Of a stretch of 64,000 bases of DNA, positions 39,735-50,909 are shown in pieces. A program made the position numbers and the translations under genes. Source of the DNA: Rotaria socialis (Eukaryota > Rotifera > Eurotatoria > Philodinida > Philodinidae); NCBI GenBank assembly GCA_905331475.1, contig CAJNYU010001015.1:81599-145598 (forward strand), in the 5' to 3' direction. The notes beneath the pieces are model-generated. The model saw only the letters and a list, made by a program, of their open reading frames with translations, was not told the DNA's origin and did not search any database. Positions within the stretch are counted from its first letter, which is position 1; each line of letters opens with the position of its first letter.

Positions 39735-40489
39735 CAATGGCCCGTCAAAATTATTCATCCACGTTTATTTTTCTTGTTTTTCGCTTTCATAACTATATAA
39801 AAGATTTTCAATAGTGATTCTGTTCCAGAAAATTGTCCTCAACAAGAATATAAGATAATCATTGCTGGAACGATTTCCTCGAAAACCGGGTCTTCAGAAA
39901 ACCGAAACTGTACTTTTTCAAACCTCCTTAAATGTCAATTTCGATGGTACTGCTGAGTGCTGNCTTCAGAAAACCTAATCTGTACTTTTTCAAACCTCCT
40001 TAAATGTCAATTTCGATGGTACTGCTGAGTGCTGGCTTGATAGAGTACGTGATTCTCTACAAAACGAGACGTCCCCGAGCTCCCTATGACGCTCCGTTAA
40101 AAAGTTATAAGCACCACAAAAAAAGAAAAAATCCGAAATTTCGCGCAAAATGGATGAAAACAGCATTTTTTTGGTTTTTGTGATGCTTATAACCTTTTAA
40201 CGGAGCATCATAGGAAGCTCGGGGACGTCTCGTTTTGTAGAGAATCACGTACTCTATCAAGCCAGCACTCAGAAATACCATCGAAGTTGACATTTAAGGA
40301 GGCTTGAAAAAGTGCAGTTTTGGTTTTCTGAAGACCTGGTTTTTGAGGAAATCTTTCCAACAATGATTATCTTATATTCTTGTTGAGGACAATTTTCTGC
40401 AACAGAATCACTATTGAAAATCTTTTATATAGTTATGAAAGCGAAAAACAAGAAAAATAAACGTGGATGAATAATTTTGACGGCCACTG
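39735..40489. mobile_element. Palindromic Tc1/mariner-like element with TA duplication
   Basis: The left end is CAATGGCCCGTCAAAATTAT and the right end, read inward, is CAGTGGCCGTCAAAATTATT. TA sits at both flanks (39733-39734 and 40490-40491). Start CAGTG with a TA target is typical of Tc1/mariner elements. Almost the whole 755 bp is one inverted repeat with arms of about 370 bp meeting near 40105-40140. The left arm contains a tandem duplication of about 69 bp, with an ambiguous base (39963) at the junction. No transposase is encoded. Confidence 0.8.
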
Positions 40490-40596
40490 TATATATATAA
40501 TGATTGTTGGATGCTCTTTAGCATTAGCACACGCCTTCATGCATTCTTCAGTCAACTACTTTTCACTGTATCCAACTGTACCGTTTTCAATAAAAG

Positions 40597-40824
40597 ATGA
40601 CTCATATAATAAAACTTGTTTGCGTCATGCTTATCATCATCTTGATGGTAGTCTATAATAGAGCATTGGCTGCACCATACAATATGGATGATGATTCGGA
40701 AGTTGCTGAACCTAGATTCACTCTGCGTGAATGGCGTGATATTCTATCTGCAAGACGTATGAATTGTAGACTTCCAACGATCTTCTATTTATTAGCCATA
40801 GAAAGATCGTTTCCAGAAATATGA
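40597..40824 (+). CDS. Small secreted peptide precursor of unknown function
   Basis: Single exon, 75 residues. A clear signal peptide (THIIKLVCVMLIIILMVV ... RALA, cleavage likely before APYN) is followed by about 50 residues: an acidic start MDDDSEV, then FTLREWRDILSARRMNC with one dibasic RR, and the end LLAIERSFPEI. There is a single Cys in the mature part. Size, secretion signal and RR suit a peptide hormone or short effector, but no family is recognised. The gene starts 107 bp downstream of a palindromic transposon, and a TATATATATAA motif sits at the transposon boundary (40490-40500). Confidence 0.65.
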   Translation: MTHIIKLVCVMLIIILMVVYNRALAAPYNMDDDSEVAEPRFTLREWRDILSARRMNCRLPTIFYLLAIERSFPEI

Positions 40825-40914
40825 ACAATATATGTGAACACAGCGATAAATCTCATATATAATTTCCGTTATCATGAATCTAATCACTGACTGAAACTGA
40901 GTGTCTTATATTGG

Positions 40915-43430
40915 GTTCAATATTTGAATCATTCTTTGCCTGTTTAAAATGTTTGATTTTCATGAAATATTGAGCCAAATCGCTAATTTGAAAAAAATGA
41001 GTTGATATGAGTGAGATATATGAATAGAATGATGGTATGAATGGTCTTATTTCAATGTGAAACTAAATCAAATCATCAATACTTCATGATGTTTCGATAT
41101 GAAAGAATATTTGAAAAGCTGCTTCGTATAAATTCTTCATATGTGATGAAGAAATTTACTATATCAGTATTTTAATCATATATGCTGTAATCAAGTAGAA
41201 TATTAGAATAGCAGCTTAAGGGTATGCATTCTTCATTCGCTGTGAAGTTGTGAACTGTATAACCAACTTTTAGTACTATTTTTTCGGCAAATCAAATATT
41301 CGAATGTAAAATTGATTTGAACGGTTCATGTTCTATTTAAAAACCGAGAATGTCACAGCTTCCAAATATTTTGATGAATATAAAAGAAATACTGGAATCA
41401 AATTTTTATTAAAACTATTTATGTGCTAAGTAATTTTTTCATCAATGAATGATTCATTACTTTTTTACATTGGTCATAATATTTGAATGAAATCTTTGTA
41501 TAAATTCCTCAATTTCTATGTGAACCGTGAGTGTAAAGCCAATTGAAAATCTTGAACTCGAAATAGCCAAATAGGTGACTACTAATTTAGTATGAATGAT
41601 TCATTTGTGGTACGATCATTCAAGATCTTATGCTCACAAGGCTTTATATTTGAAATGAAGAAAACAATTGAACTGAAAGTTAGTGTGAATAATTCAGAAA
41701 GTGTGTCTACATTTACGGAAGCATGACTCTCTAATCTATTACAGATACATGTAAACATTTTTGAACGAAAATTTCTTATAAATTATACAATGATGTGCGT
41801 TCTCTTCTAGGTTCGATTGAATTAGAAACCTATGGTATAACTGTAGAAAAATATTCGATTAGAAGCGTAGTACAAATTGTTGATGTTCTATTTGATCGTA
41901 CAGCGTCTTACTATGTGTGACTCTTTCACGTGAGTGTGTTTATAGTATTAGAATAATTGTTTCGTTTGAAATATACGTGTGTGCTAACATGTAGGACTAG
42001 ATAACAAACAGCAATCCTTAAATTGAGAACCATGATATATTTGTATCGAAATATTGTTGTTGGGACAGTTCTTATTTTTAGAAATATTACATTAGGAGAA
42101 TAACTGTATAGTATTAACATGCGGGCGACAAAATAGCGGAAACGACAATTGCTAGTTTTTATTCAGCTATTATGTTTTATTCCATCGTATGATTGGTCTT
42201 CGCAATGATTTTTTAACAGGAAACATATACGAAAATATTCATACTCGAACCATACACGGACGACAGAATGTTTTAGTATATTGTTAACAGAGCGAACTGG
42301 TTCAAGAAGAGAGAAATATTTGCACATCATTCTCTTCCCTATAATTCATCTATTGTGTAGACTTCGAGTTCAAGCACAATATCAAACACTAAGTAGAAAA
42401 GAGACCAAATATTGGACTAGATTCTTAGTGTAAAATATTCATATGTAATCAAACCGTTAAATTTATTTTAAATCGGCACTGTTAGAATTTCAGTCTGTGA
42501 AACATCTGAATCGAATTGTTGTTAGAATTATGCATTCTGAGCCTCGTCTCAACGCGGCTTATTGAATATGATGTTTAAATTTAGACTCAATTAAATATCT
42601 GAATAAAGCCGTACTATGAGGCATTCATTTTCAATGAGATTCTAGAGAAACACATGTTGTTCGAAACCTTTGGCCTGAGAGAACAATGTAATTGAATAAA
42701 AGCATAATCGGAGTCATTCAAATGTAACAAAATCGTTGAACTATAGAAATAAATTTTAAGTTTTTACTTGAGTTATCACAATAAAAGAATAGTATTTTCT
42801 TCTGAGCTAATCAATGACCACACAAATATTATAGATACTATTTATTTTCAAAATTTCGTTTGTGCAAGCAAGAAATTTGAACATAATTTTCATACGAGTT
42901 AATCATTTATTATACGAATGTTAAAGATACGATTTCTTTGAAATGTTTGGCTTAAGTGAGTAAAATATTTGAATATAAACTTTCTATGAATGATTCATGG
43001 TCGGCATCAAATTTTTAAACAATTTTTATATAAAAATTAGGAATTCAGTGAGTAAAGTGCCTGAACTGAAGATTGGTACAATTCATTCGTTAGTCACGTC
43101 CATACTCAAGAAAATTTCGAGTTGCAATGGTTAGTTTCAGCGTGAATAATATTTGAAATGTAACCTAGTAGAACACTTTCATTTGTGACAGGAACCTGAA
43201 AGATAGAATCTATTCAAAACTTTAATTTGAAGCAGACAATATATTTGAAAACTAGCTTCTTATGAGCTATTCATTGGTTACCTGAATGATGGATGTAGAA
43301 TTCATTGGAAAATGTTCGGTTTGAATGAGTGACATAACTGAGCATAAGCTTGGTAAGATTCATTTCTTAATTTGGTCAAATATTAAGCATAGAATTCATT
43401 TGAGAAGATTGATCTGCTATGAAAAATATC
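40915..43430 (+). repeat. Decayed tandem satellite, about 91-bp unit, left block
   Basis: A weak motif of the form ATATTTGAATA-AA-nnTTnG followed by TATGAATnATTCATTTG recurs near 41016, 41107, 41199, 41296, 41388, 41478, 41570, 41668, 41757 and 41849. After a fainter stretch it returns near 42505, 42596, 42875, 42967, 43060, 43150, 43240 and 43335. Spacing clusters at 90-96 bp. Units are strongly diverged, so this is an old array. No coding capacity. Confidence 0.7.
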
Positions 43431-43595
43431 CAAGGGGGAAACATCGTACTTTTGTACTTTAAGTACTTTGAGGTACTTTGAAATACTTTTGTACTTAGTT
43501 GTATAGTTCAAAGTAGAAAAGTACGACGTTTTACCCTTGGATAGGCTTTCATTCAGACACTAGAACATGTCCAATGGTATTGAATCTGCCTCCTA

Positions 43596-44157
43596 CCCAG
43601 GTGAATGAATCCGACAACGGATCNNNNNNNNNNNNNNNNNNNNNNNNNNNNNNNNNNNNNNNNNNNNNNNNNNNNNNNNNNNNNNNNNNNNNNNNNNNNN
43701 NNNNNNNNNNNNNNNNNNNNNNNNNNNNNNNNNNNNNNNNNNNNNNNNNNNNNNNNNNNNNNNNNNNNNNNNNNNNNNNNNNNNNNNNNNNNNNNNNNNN
43801 NNNNNNNNNNNNNNNNNNNNNNNNNNNNNNNNNNNNNNNNNNNNNNNNNNNNNNNNNNNNNNNNNNNNNNNNNNNNNNNNNNNNNNNNNNNNNNNNNNNN
43901 NNNNNNNNNNNNNNNNNNNNNNNNNNNNNNNNNNNNNNNNNNNNNNNNNNNNNNNNNNNNNNNNNNNNNNNNNNNNNNNNNNNNNNNNNNNNNNNNNNNN
44001 NNNNNNNNNNNNNNNNNNNNNNNNNNNNNNNNNNNNNNNNNNNNNNNNNNNNNNNNNNNNNNNNNNNNNNNNNNNNNNNNNNNNNNNNNNNNNNNNNNNN
44101 NNNNNNNNNNNNNNNNGGAATCCGATAGAATCCTACTGTCGGAATGATTCTCCTGGG
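43596..44157. mobile_element. MITE, CCCAGGTGAAT family, copy 2 (interrupted by gap)
   Basis: Ends CCCAGGTGAATGAATCCGAC at the left and, read inward from the right, CCCAGGAGAATCATTCCGAC, each flanked by TA. They match the complete copy at 26547-26890. The centre is unknown sequence. It is nested inside the hAT-like element. Confidence 0.65.
43624..44116. other. Assembly gap (493 N)
   Basis: A run of undetermined bases inside the nested MITE. Comparison with the complete copy suggests the true missing sequence may be nearer 275 bp. Confidence 0.95.
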
Positions 44158-44283
44158 TAGGTAAGCTGAGAACATATTGTTGTGATACAGTACAAGAAAT
44201 TAATATTTTCTTTTGAAACGGGACACCCTCAAAATTTTCCTTAATTTTTGATTTAAGAAATTACCAATTCCTAGCTAAGCCGA

Positions 44284-44960
44284 CCCTAGTCGAACATCGT
44301 GTAAGCAAGATTTTGGAATCTTGGGATCGGCAAGTAAGATCTTATTAAGATCTTAAAAAGATAATTTGTATGTACATATCTTGGTTGTATCAGATAAATC
44401 TGTACTTAAGATCTTGGCAAGATCATGGAAAAAATATCGTGTACTATAATCTTCCGATAAGATCTTGAGCGAAACAGAAAGCGACATCATTAGTGTATTT
44501 ACATGCTCTCTAATCATTCACCGCTTTTTAAATGCATACACAGCTGTATATAAACAGCATGATTGAACATACGAAACACAAATTTGCAAAAAAAAATTTT
44601 CTCAACTATTTCTCGATTATTCGAGAGAATGCTGATCTCGATCGATGATCGAGAGAGGACTTCCCTAATTGGTTCGACGGATATCGGACCAATTTATCGC
44701 CAGTCAGATCCCAACATCTGACTTGCTGGAGTTCGGAAGAGGAATAATTGAAGTGAAAATAAATTGAAAAAATATTAAAGAATGCAGCAGGTATTATTTT
44801 AGTGTACATCCAAGATTTAATGGATTCTTACGTAAGATCTATAATTAAATCTTGGGTACAAGATAATACAGTTATCTTGTACCTGAATTTCCAAGATCTG
44901 TTAACATATCTGTACCTTGTATCTTCGCCAAGATCTTGCTTACAAGATGTTTGTCTAGGG
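44284..44960. mobile_element. Nested inverted-repeat element, CCCTAG ends
   Basis: The left end is CCCTAGTCGAACATCGTG followed by TAAGCAAGAT. The right end, read inward, is CCCTAGACAAACATCTTG followed by TAAGCAAGAT; 25 of 28 positions agree. The interior is full of the palindrome AAGATCTT and related words. No transposase and no clear target duplication were found. Confidence 0.65.
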
Positions 44961-45231
44961 AAGACACTCTTATTATCAATGCAAGAAACGAGAAGAAATT
45001 TTGGGCAATTCAGTATTTTGAATAATTTACTTTAAATAATTTCCTTGTACTTCGAGGTACTTTGAAGTATTTCGTGGTACTTTGACGTACTTCGTGGTAC
45101 TTTGAAGTACTTTGAAGTACTTCGTGATACTTTAAAGTACTTTAAAGTAGTTCGAGGTACTTCCAAGTACTTTGCGATACTTTGATGTACTTTTGTACTT
45201 TGAAGAGTCAAAGTACGATGTTTCCCCCTTG

Positions 45232-45690
45232 AAAATATCTGAACAAACGATTGTTATGAACTAGTCATTTTTCGTAAAAATTGGCAACTGAAAGTCATTC
45301 AATGCATTCAACTAAAGAGACACCAAGAGATCTGAACACAATTTTATTATGAACTATTTATTCGTCATGTAAATTGAAAAAATTAACATCGTTTAAATCA
45401 TCAAGTCATAGTGATTAAAACATCTGAATAGAAGATTAATATAAGCTATTCATTTGCCATGAGAATGGTCCAGACAGGATTATTTCAAAGTATGTAGCAC
45501 GAGCAGAAAAAGCATCTGAATACAATTTTGGTATGAATTATTCCTTTACCATACAGTGACAAAGCACATAGTTGATTTCGAATAGTTCAATGTTAGTAAC
45601 TAAAAATACTTCAACGGAATCTTCGTATAAACTGAACGTTTACTTTTCGATCACAGATGTGTCAATCCATTGAGGATTAATAGCTTGTAA
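45232..45690 (+). repeat. Decayed tandem satellite, right block
   Basis: Continuation of the 91-bp array after the hAT-like insertion. Units begin near 45236, 45332, 45422, 45512 and 45608, with motifs such as CATCTGAATA and GTATGAATTATTC. Confidence 0.65.
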
Positions 45691-45699
45691 TGATCAAAA

Positions 45700-48600
45700 T
45701 TTTTGTATGAAAATTTTGTTAGGAGAATTCAGAACTGTTGTGACCTCCTGCGATTCCCTGTCATGTTACATATCCATTTTGTATGCTATTGGATTGTGAT
45801 TGAAGTCTGACTAGAGCAGTGCTCCAGACCGGTAAGTTGTTTTTATTTTCAGGCATTTCAATTTCTCTCACATTTTCTTCTTGATTCTAATGTATTCAGT
45901 TCTCATCATTAGCTGGCTTTTGTTTGTTTCATTCTAGTTAGAGCCAAACATCAGTGCACGTCATACAGACAAATATTAAACGATGAATTCCAACGAACAT
46001 TTCTTTTCTGTTCATTAGTTTTTTATATAATCGTTTTATTTTCTACCTTTATCTTATCAATTAATTATCAATATCTTAATATTCTCTTGTAAAACAATTG
46101 GAATGAATGATGATGTATGTCGAGTGAAATGAGAAAACTTGTCATGATAAAATCGCAGAGAAATATTGAATTTTTTAGAAGGATTTCTATCTGTTATCAA
46201 AAACATTGACTAAGCATCTTTCACCTATGATCCTTAAAGTGATTATAAAACGATTCTGTTATGATTGCTGTTGAAACAGTCGGATATATGAAATGCATGC
46301 ATTATAGACAACATTATTTTGCTACGTCGAACGCATTTTCATATAATCAGAATGTCTAAATTCGAACATTAATGACTCTGTAGAAAATGTTCAAAGCAAA
46401 TAATTTGCGTTCAGTTAAAATTATGTAACGTTAGGAATAACTGTTCACTTAACAAGTGATCCTTGTGAGAGATTTAAACTTCATAAGCGTATGTATGTTA
46501 ATGCTTTTTTTTCTATTTGATTCACGAATAAAATAATAATAATATTCATTGAAAATGAAATGCTTTCCTCTGCGAATAACTATTTTTCTTAATAACTGAT
46601 GTAGCAAAAAGGATACTCTGTCAAATAAATAATATTTTTCTCCGTTTCTAATATTGCGTTTTAACAACGAGGACATTTTGAAAGAATGATATTGATCTTG
46701 TTGTTGCTGGTTTTCAATATCTATCATTTATTAAAATACATTAATTATAATCTGATGTTAGATGTTGTAGTTTCATGTCGATAAGTTGATCAGGTCGTCA
46801 ACATGACACCACAATGTATCATATCAGCGCAGGTAGAACAAGCATGGTCGTTTACGATCGTATATGGAGGAATACGATCACACAGAGGAAAGAAAATGAT
46901 TGTTTACAATCCTAGTAAACTGAGTCAGTATACGGTCTACGTATTTATCCGTTTACGATCGTATACGACTGTATTCGAACTGTGTAAGCCTCCATCTGAG
47001 AGGTTAGATGCTATGCTTTATGATTAATAATAAATGTTTTTTTATTATGCATTAATTGACGGCTTCATGAGCCCTTACAGTATGATTAATAATAAATATT
47101 GAAAACAAACAGCATCAATATTATTGTTTGAAAATGTTCGCATCAATAGCGCAAAATATTAAAAATGGAGGAAAAAAGGAAAATATGATTTATTTTTAAG
47201 TTGATATAAAAATCTTTTATTTTGGTCAATATTATTTATACTACATCATTTAGAGAAAATGTTTAAATATAATATTGAAATTGTTATACATTTTATTGCA
47301 TTTGTTTTTCCATGTAAATAATGAAGTATTTATTCCAGTAGGCATTGAATTGATTTCAAATAAGCTTTTATTTTACTTATATAAACATATATATTAGTAT
47401 TAGATGTATATAACAATGCTTATTCATAGAAAAAGGGCAGCAATAATAATTCTATTGATCCACAAGTTTGATGAAGAACAGAGGATCCGACTGCTCCATC
47501 ACGTATTCGATGATAATATTATACTTCATAAGAAAAATAATTATTTTCCATAAAACTTTTACTCAATCTGATTATCGTTTGAAATTTCAATCCATCTTTC
47601 TATTTTAATTTTCGTCTGCTGTAATAGTATTTAGCTAAATCGAAGTTGGACGTGACAAATTCTTTTTTCTAAGAGCGCTTTTATTGAATAATTTTTAATA
47701 GAATATGGAGTAAGATTGAGATCATTGGTTGATGTGATTACTCGTGGATTCTGATTCAGTACTTGAGCCTTTAGCTTCGCATTGTTGTTAGTTGAAGATT
47801 TCAAAAACTTGATAATGAAACCCCTGAAAATGATACTGAGAAAACGGGTCTCGGTGTATCACAATTTTACATATGGCGACGATTGATTTTATAGAAAATA
47901 CTTTTTTTGTTGATTATTCTAATATTCAACTACTGATCACTGCGGTTTCTTTTAAATTGTTCTATTTTCTTCTTGTTTATTCTTGCAAAAAATGTTTATT
48001 CGATGTTATAAATGTACATTACTAGTGATACTTATTCAGCGCCAATGACAAATAGAACCTCTCTGATTATCGTTACATACTATGTAACAGTGAGTCATGT
48101 AATGATGTTCATTTGTTCGATATATCGTAAGGTCGTTTCCAGGCATCCTCGATACTCTCAACTTCCCAGACAGCGCATTCCAAACTAATAATCTCCGTTC
48201 AAATTTATAGTTTTCTTACAGGTACAATTAAATACGATAGAAAAAAAAGTCTACTAGAAGTGGTACAATGAAGCATTGTTTTAGAAGTTATGATTGTTTT
48301 ATTGCAATGTTAACCTGAAATTCAATTAATAAATAGGCTCCACGTTACCTGCACAATGTTATAGAATTTGCTTCAATATTCGATATATGCAGCAGACCAA
48401 AAAATGTCTTTTGGCCTGAGTTACTTTGTTTAACTATTTTTCAAGCTGTTTTCTTAGAAGTTAAAACGTCAATTGATAGTATCATGATTTTGGATGAAAG
48501 GCATTATGGAAGAATATTCTTAGACTTACACTAACAACATTGTATAATTGTGCTTGTTAAAAAACGATGAGCTTAAATGAAGATTCTCGTTCGGCAATAT

Positions 48601-49660
48601 AAATTAGCTCGATGGTTAATTTTTTATCCTTCGTTTACCTGTTTATACGTCTATATAGAGAATAATGAGCACACTTTATTTTACGTGTTTGAAGATAATT
48701 CATTGACTTTAATCTTTTACACGTCATCAAGTGATAAATTCTTATGATCGAGTAATATCTTTATCTTTGAATTTGACATGAATTGATGCTCATGATGATC
48801 GATGTGAAAACCTATCGCGTTATTATATATATTAATTTATCAAGGTTAATAGGAATATATTACTCGATACATTTGTAATTGAAGAAACTCATCCTTATTA
48901 TACTAATTTAATTGTAGAACCTTATAAATTTCATTGAATGAAATTAGATTACGTATCATTAATAGAAATCAATACGAAAAGAGCATTTATCCTTGAGAAA
49001 AAAAAACTCTATTTTTGTTTTAAGTATGTGCTCGTGCTGTTGATTTCATACAAAGATGTCATTTATTAACATATTATAAAGAGCACATGTTATGATGATT
49101 CCATATCTTTTATTTATTTTGTCTTTAAAATAAGCAACATCAAACACAGTACAACTGAATTTCTCTTCGCAATAGAAGACTCCCAATGCTCTAATTAATC
49201 TAGGTGTAGAAATTTTCCGTCGGGGCGTTTTCTTTTGTCTTATTAGCTTTAGAAAATGTTAAAACTTTTAAAAAAATGCTCGAGCGTTTTCAAGACTTTA
49301 GAAATGACTATTATAATATTATGGATCAAAGAGGTTTGTTCATTTGAGTCTTTTGAGATTTTTCAGTTAAAACAACTTGAAATTCAGGCATATCGTGATG
49401 TAGATGTAGTAATTAAAGCTTCTAATTTCTCTATTTTCCTAGATATTAATAAATAAATTGAGGAGAAATCTTCCATTGCGAAGAGCATATTCAATATTGA
49501 AAGCGACAGCATTATTTAATGGAGAAGTTCAAAAAACAGGCAATGTGCTATGACCAATAATTCCTGTTTCTAATATGTTCATGGCGATCAAGTATAAACT
49601 GGTGCGGTCGATCGATAAAATTTGTAAAGTGACGTCGATAGTCTTAAAAAAGAAAAAAAC
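45700..49660. other. Intergenic, no gene recognised
   Basis: No supported exon over 4 kb. Around 46840-46985 the word TTTACGATCGTATA recurs in both orientations, suggesting a small fold-back element, but its ends could not be defined. Confidence 0.45.
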
Positions 49661-49668
49661 AAAGAAGA

Positions 49669-50380
49669 TCAAGAGCGAACGAAAATATCGTAGAACTTTA
49701 AGAAAAATGACGTACTTCTCAAATAATCTGTTTGTAATTGGTCATCACTTATGCTAGTTGCCATTGTAGTCGTGAACGGATAAACCCAACTTGGAGAAAG
49801 ATCAATATAAAGATGAATATAGACAGTATCGCTATATTGAAAATCAGTATCAGCTACATGAAGACTAACTTTGAAACAGAAAAATAAAAAATAGATATTT
49901 ATTTTTACAAGCATCAAATTGTATTTACTGATTTTTTCAATCTGTCTCCTTCGTGATATTGGACATAAACGTTGGCAGTCGCGTAAAAATTGAAAATGAA
50001 CAAAATCTCCTATTTGACTATGATATCGACGGCAACTTTGCTGATTCGGATCATAAAGCCAACGTGAATACAATGAACGTTGAGTATTGTCTAGAAATAG
50101 AACCGAAAGATAATCTTCAAAATAGTTGTTTTTCTTGAAATAATTACACGAATTAAAAAGTCGATACCGACAAGACTCATTATGGCAATGCATAACAACT
50201 GGCTGACATAATTCCAATTTTTTCTACGATATAAAAGAAATATTCACATTAGTTTCTATTCATGAATAAAATTTTACTTACTTGACATAAATTTCTTTTT
50301 TCACATATGTTGTAAGGCTTATTTTTTATAGTTAAACAATGCGAAAATAAAAAACTGAACAAAATTAATTGAGCAAACAT
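49669..50380 (-). CDS. Secreted Cys-rich protein with a Kunitz-like segment
   Basis: Three exons on the minus strand: 50380-50282, 50223-49929 and 49868-49669, with short GT-AG introns (58 and 60 bp) and consistent phase; 197 residues. Exon 1 encodes a signal peptide (FAQLILFSFLFSHCLT). Exon 2 has an N-terminal Cys cluster (CQPVVMHCHNESC) and then RWLYDPNQQSC ... FLRDCQRLC. The latter matches the second half of a Kunitz/BPTI domain: RW-YD, third Cys ten residues later, and final C-x3-C. The second and fourth Kunitz cysteines are missing, and the spacing between Cys 3 and Cys 5 is two residues short. Exon 3 shows no domain. Protease inhibition cannot be inferred because the reactive-site Cys is absent. 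Confidence 0.65.
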
Positions 50381-50644
50381 AACTCTTATCAATGCTCTAG
50401 GTTATAGAAGTCTCTCACTCTATCATTTTATATCATGAATCGATTTTGTCATCAACTAGTAATAAGAGGATAGCTAGATTCTACCCGTTCATGGCCTTTA
50501 TTAAATTATATTCATCGACAACGATCATCTTATGTAGTTAGTTATGTGAACATACAAAAAAAAGACAGAAATAATAAGATCGTTTGCTCTTTAGTGAAGG
50601 TTAGCGAATGGGTTGCGTAGTTACTTTTTCTGAAAACGAATTCT

Positions 50645-50900
50645 TATATATGTCACAGTTGACATGAGAATTTCAGTTGAGATTGGAATGCGCGAAATAA
50701 AATTATTTGAATTTCTTTTTTTCCCCCCTGCTCGTGTTTCATAAAATAAAATATATTTAAAAGGAAAAAAGATTTTACTATTAAATTGAATCGAATGAAT
50801 GAAAGAAATTATAGGTAAATGATTACCTTGTGCTTTATGTATAATAATAATAATAAAATTTTTATTTAAATTCTACCGGTATGAGTCATAATATAATTAA
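50645..50900 (+). repeat. Dispersed repeat R1, copy 2
   Basis: Same orientation and core as 7003-7265: CAGTTGACATGA, AATTTCAGTTGAGATTGG, AATGCGCG, and a downstream GGTATGAGTCAT. The region between is more diverged and includes a TAA microsatellite. Confidence 0.6.
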
Positions 50901-50909
50901 TCTCCTCTG

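Larger units (their letters stand above)
43431..45231. mobile_element. hAT-like element with 8-bp target duplication, carrying nested elements
   Basis: Both ends read CAAGGGGGAAACATCGTA inward, and AAAATATC is duplicated exactly outside (43423-43430 and 45232-45239). Eight-base duplications fit the hAT superfamily. Subterminal regions are tandem GTACTTTGAAGTAC words, especially 45040-45200. The left 111 bp (43431-43541) also ends in an inverted, diverged copy of the terminus. The interior holds two other inverted-repeat elements and a 493-base gap, so any transposase would have to lie in the gap. The insertion split one satellite unit, whose rhythm resumes in phase on the far side. Confidence 0.75.

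Noticed and set aside
43549..44175. Long open frames across 43.5-44.2 kb
   Set aside because: They consist of undetermined bases of the assembly gap.
47440..47560. Possible exon on + (HKFDEEQRIRLLHHVFDD)
   Set aside because: Gene-like composition, but no convincing splice partners or neighbouring exons.
49575..50138. Plus-strand frames overlapping the Kunitz-like gene
   Set aside because: Antisense shadows of the minus-strand exons, with no start context or domain.
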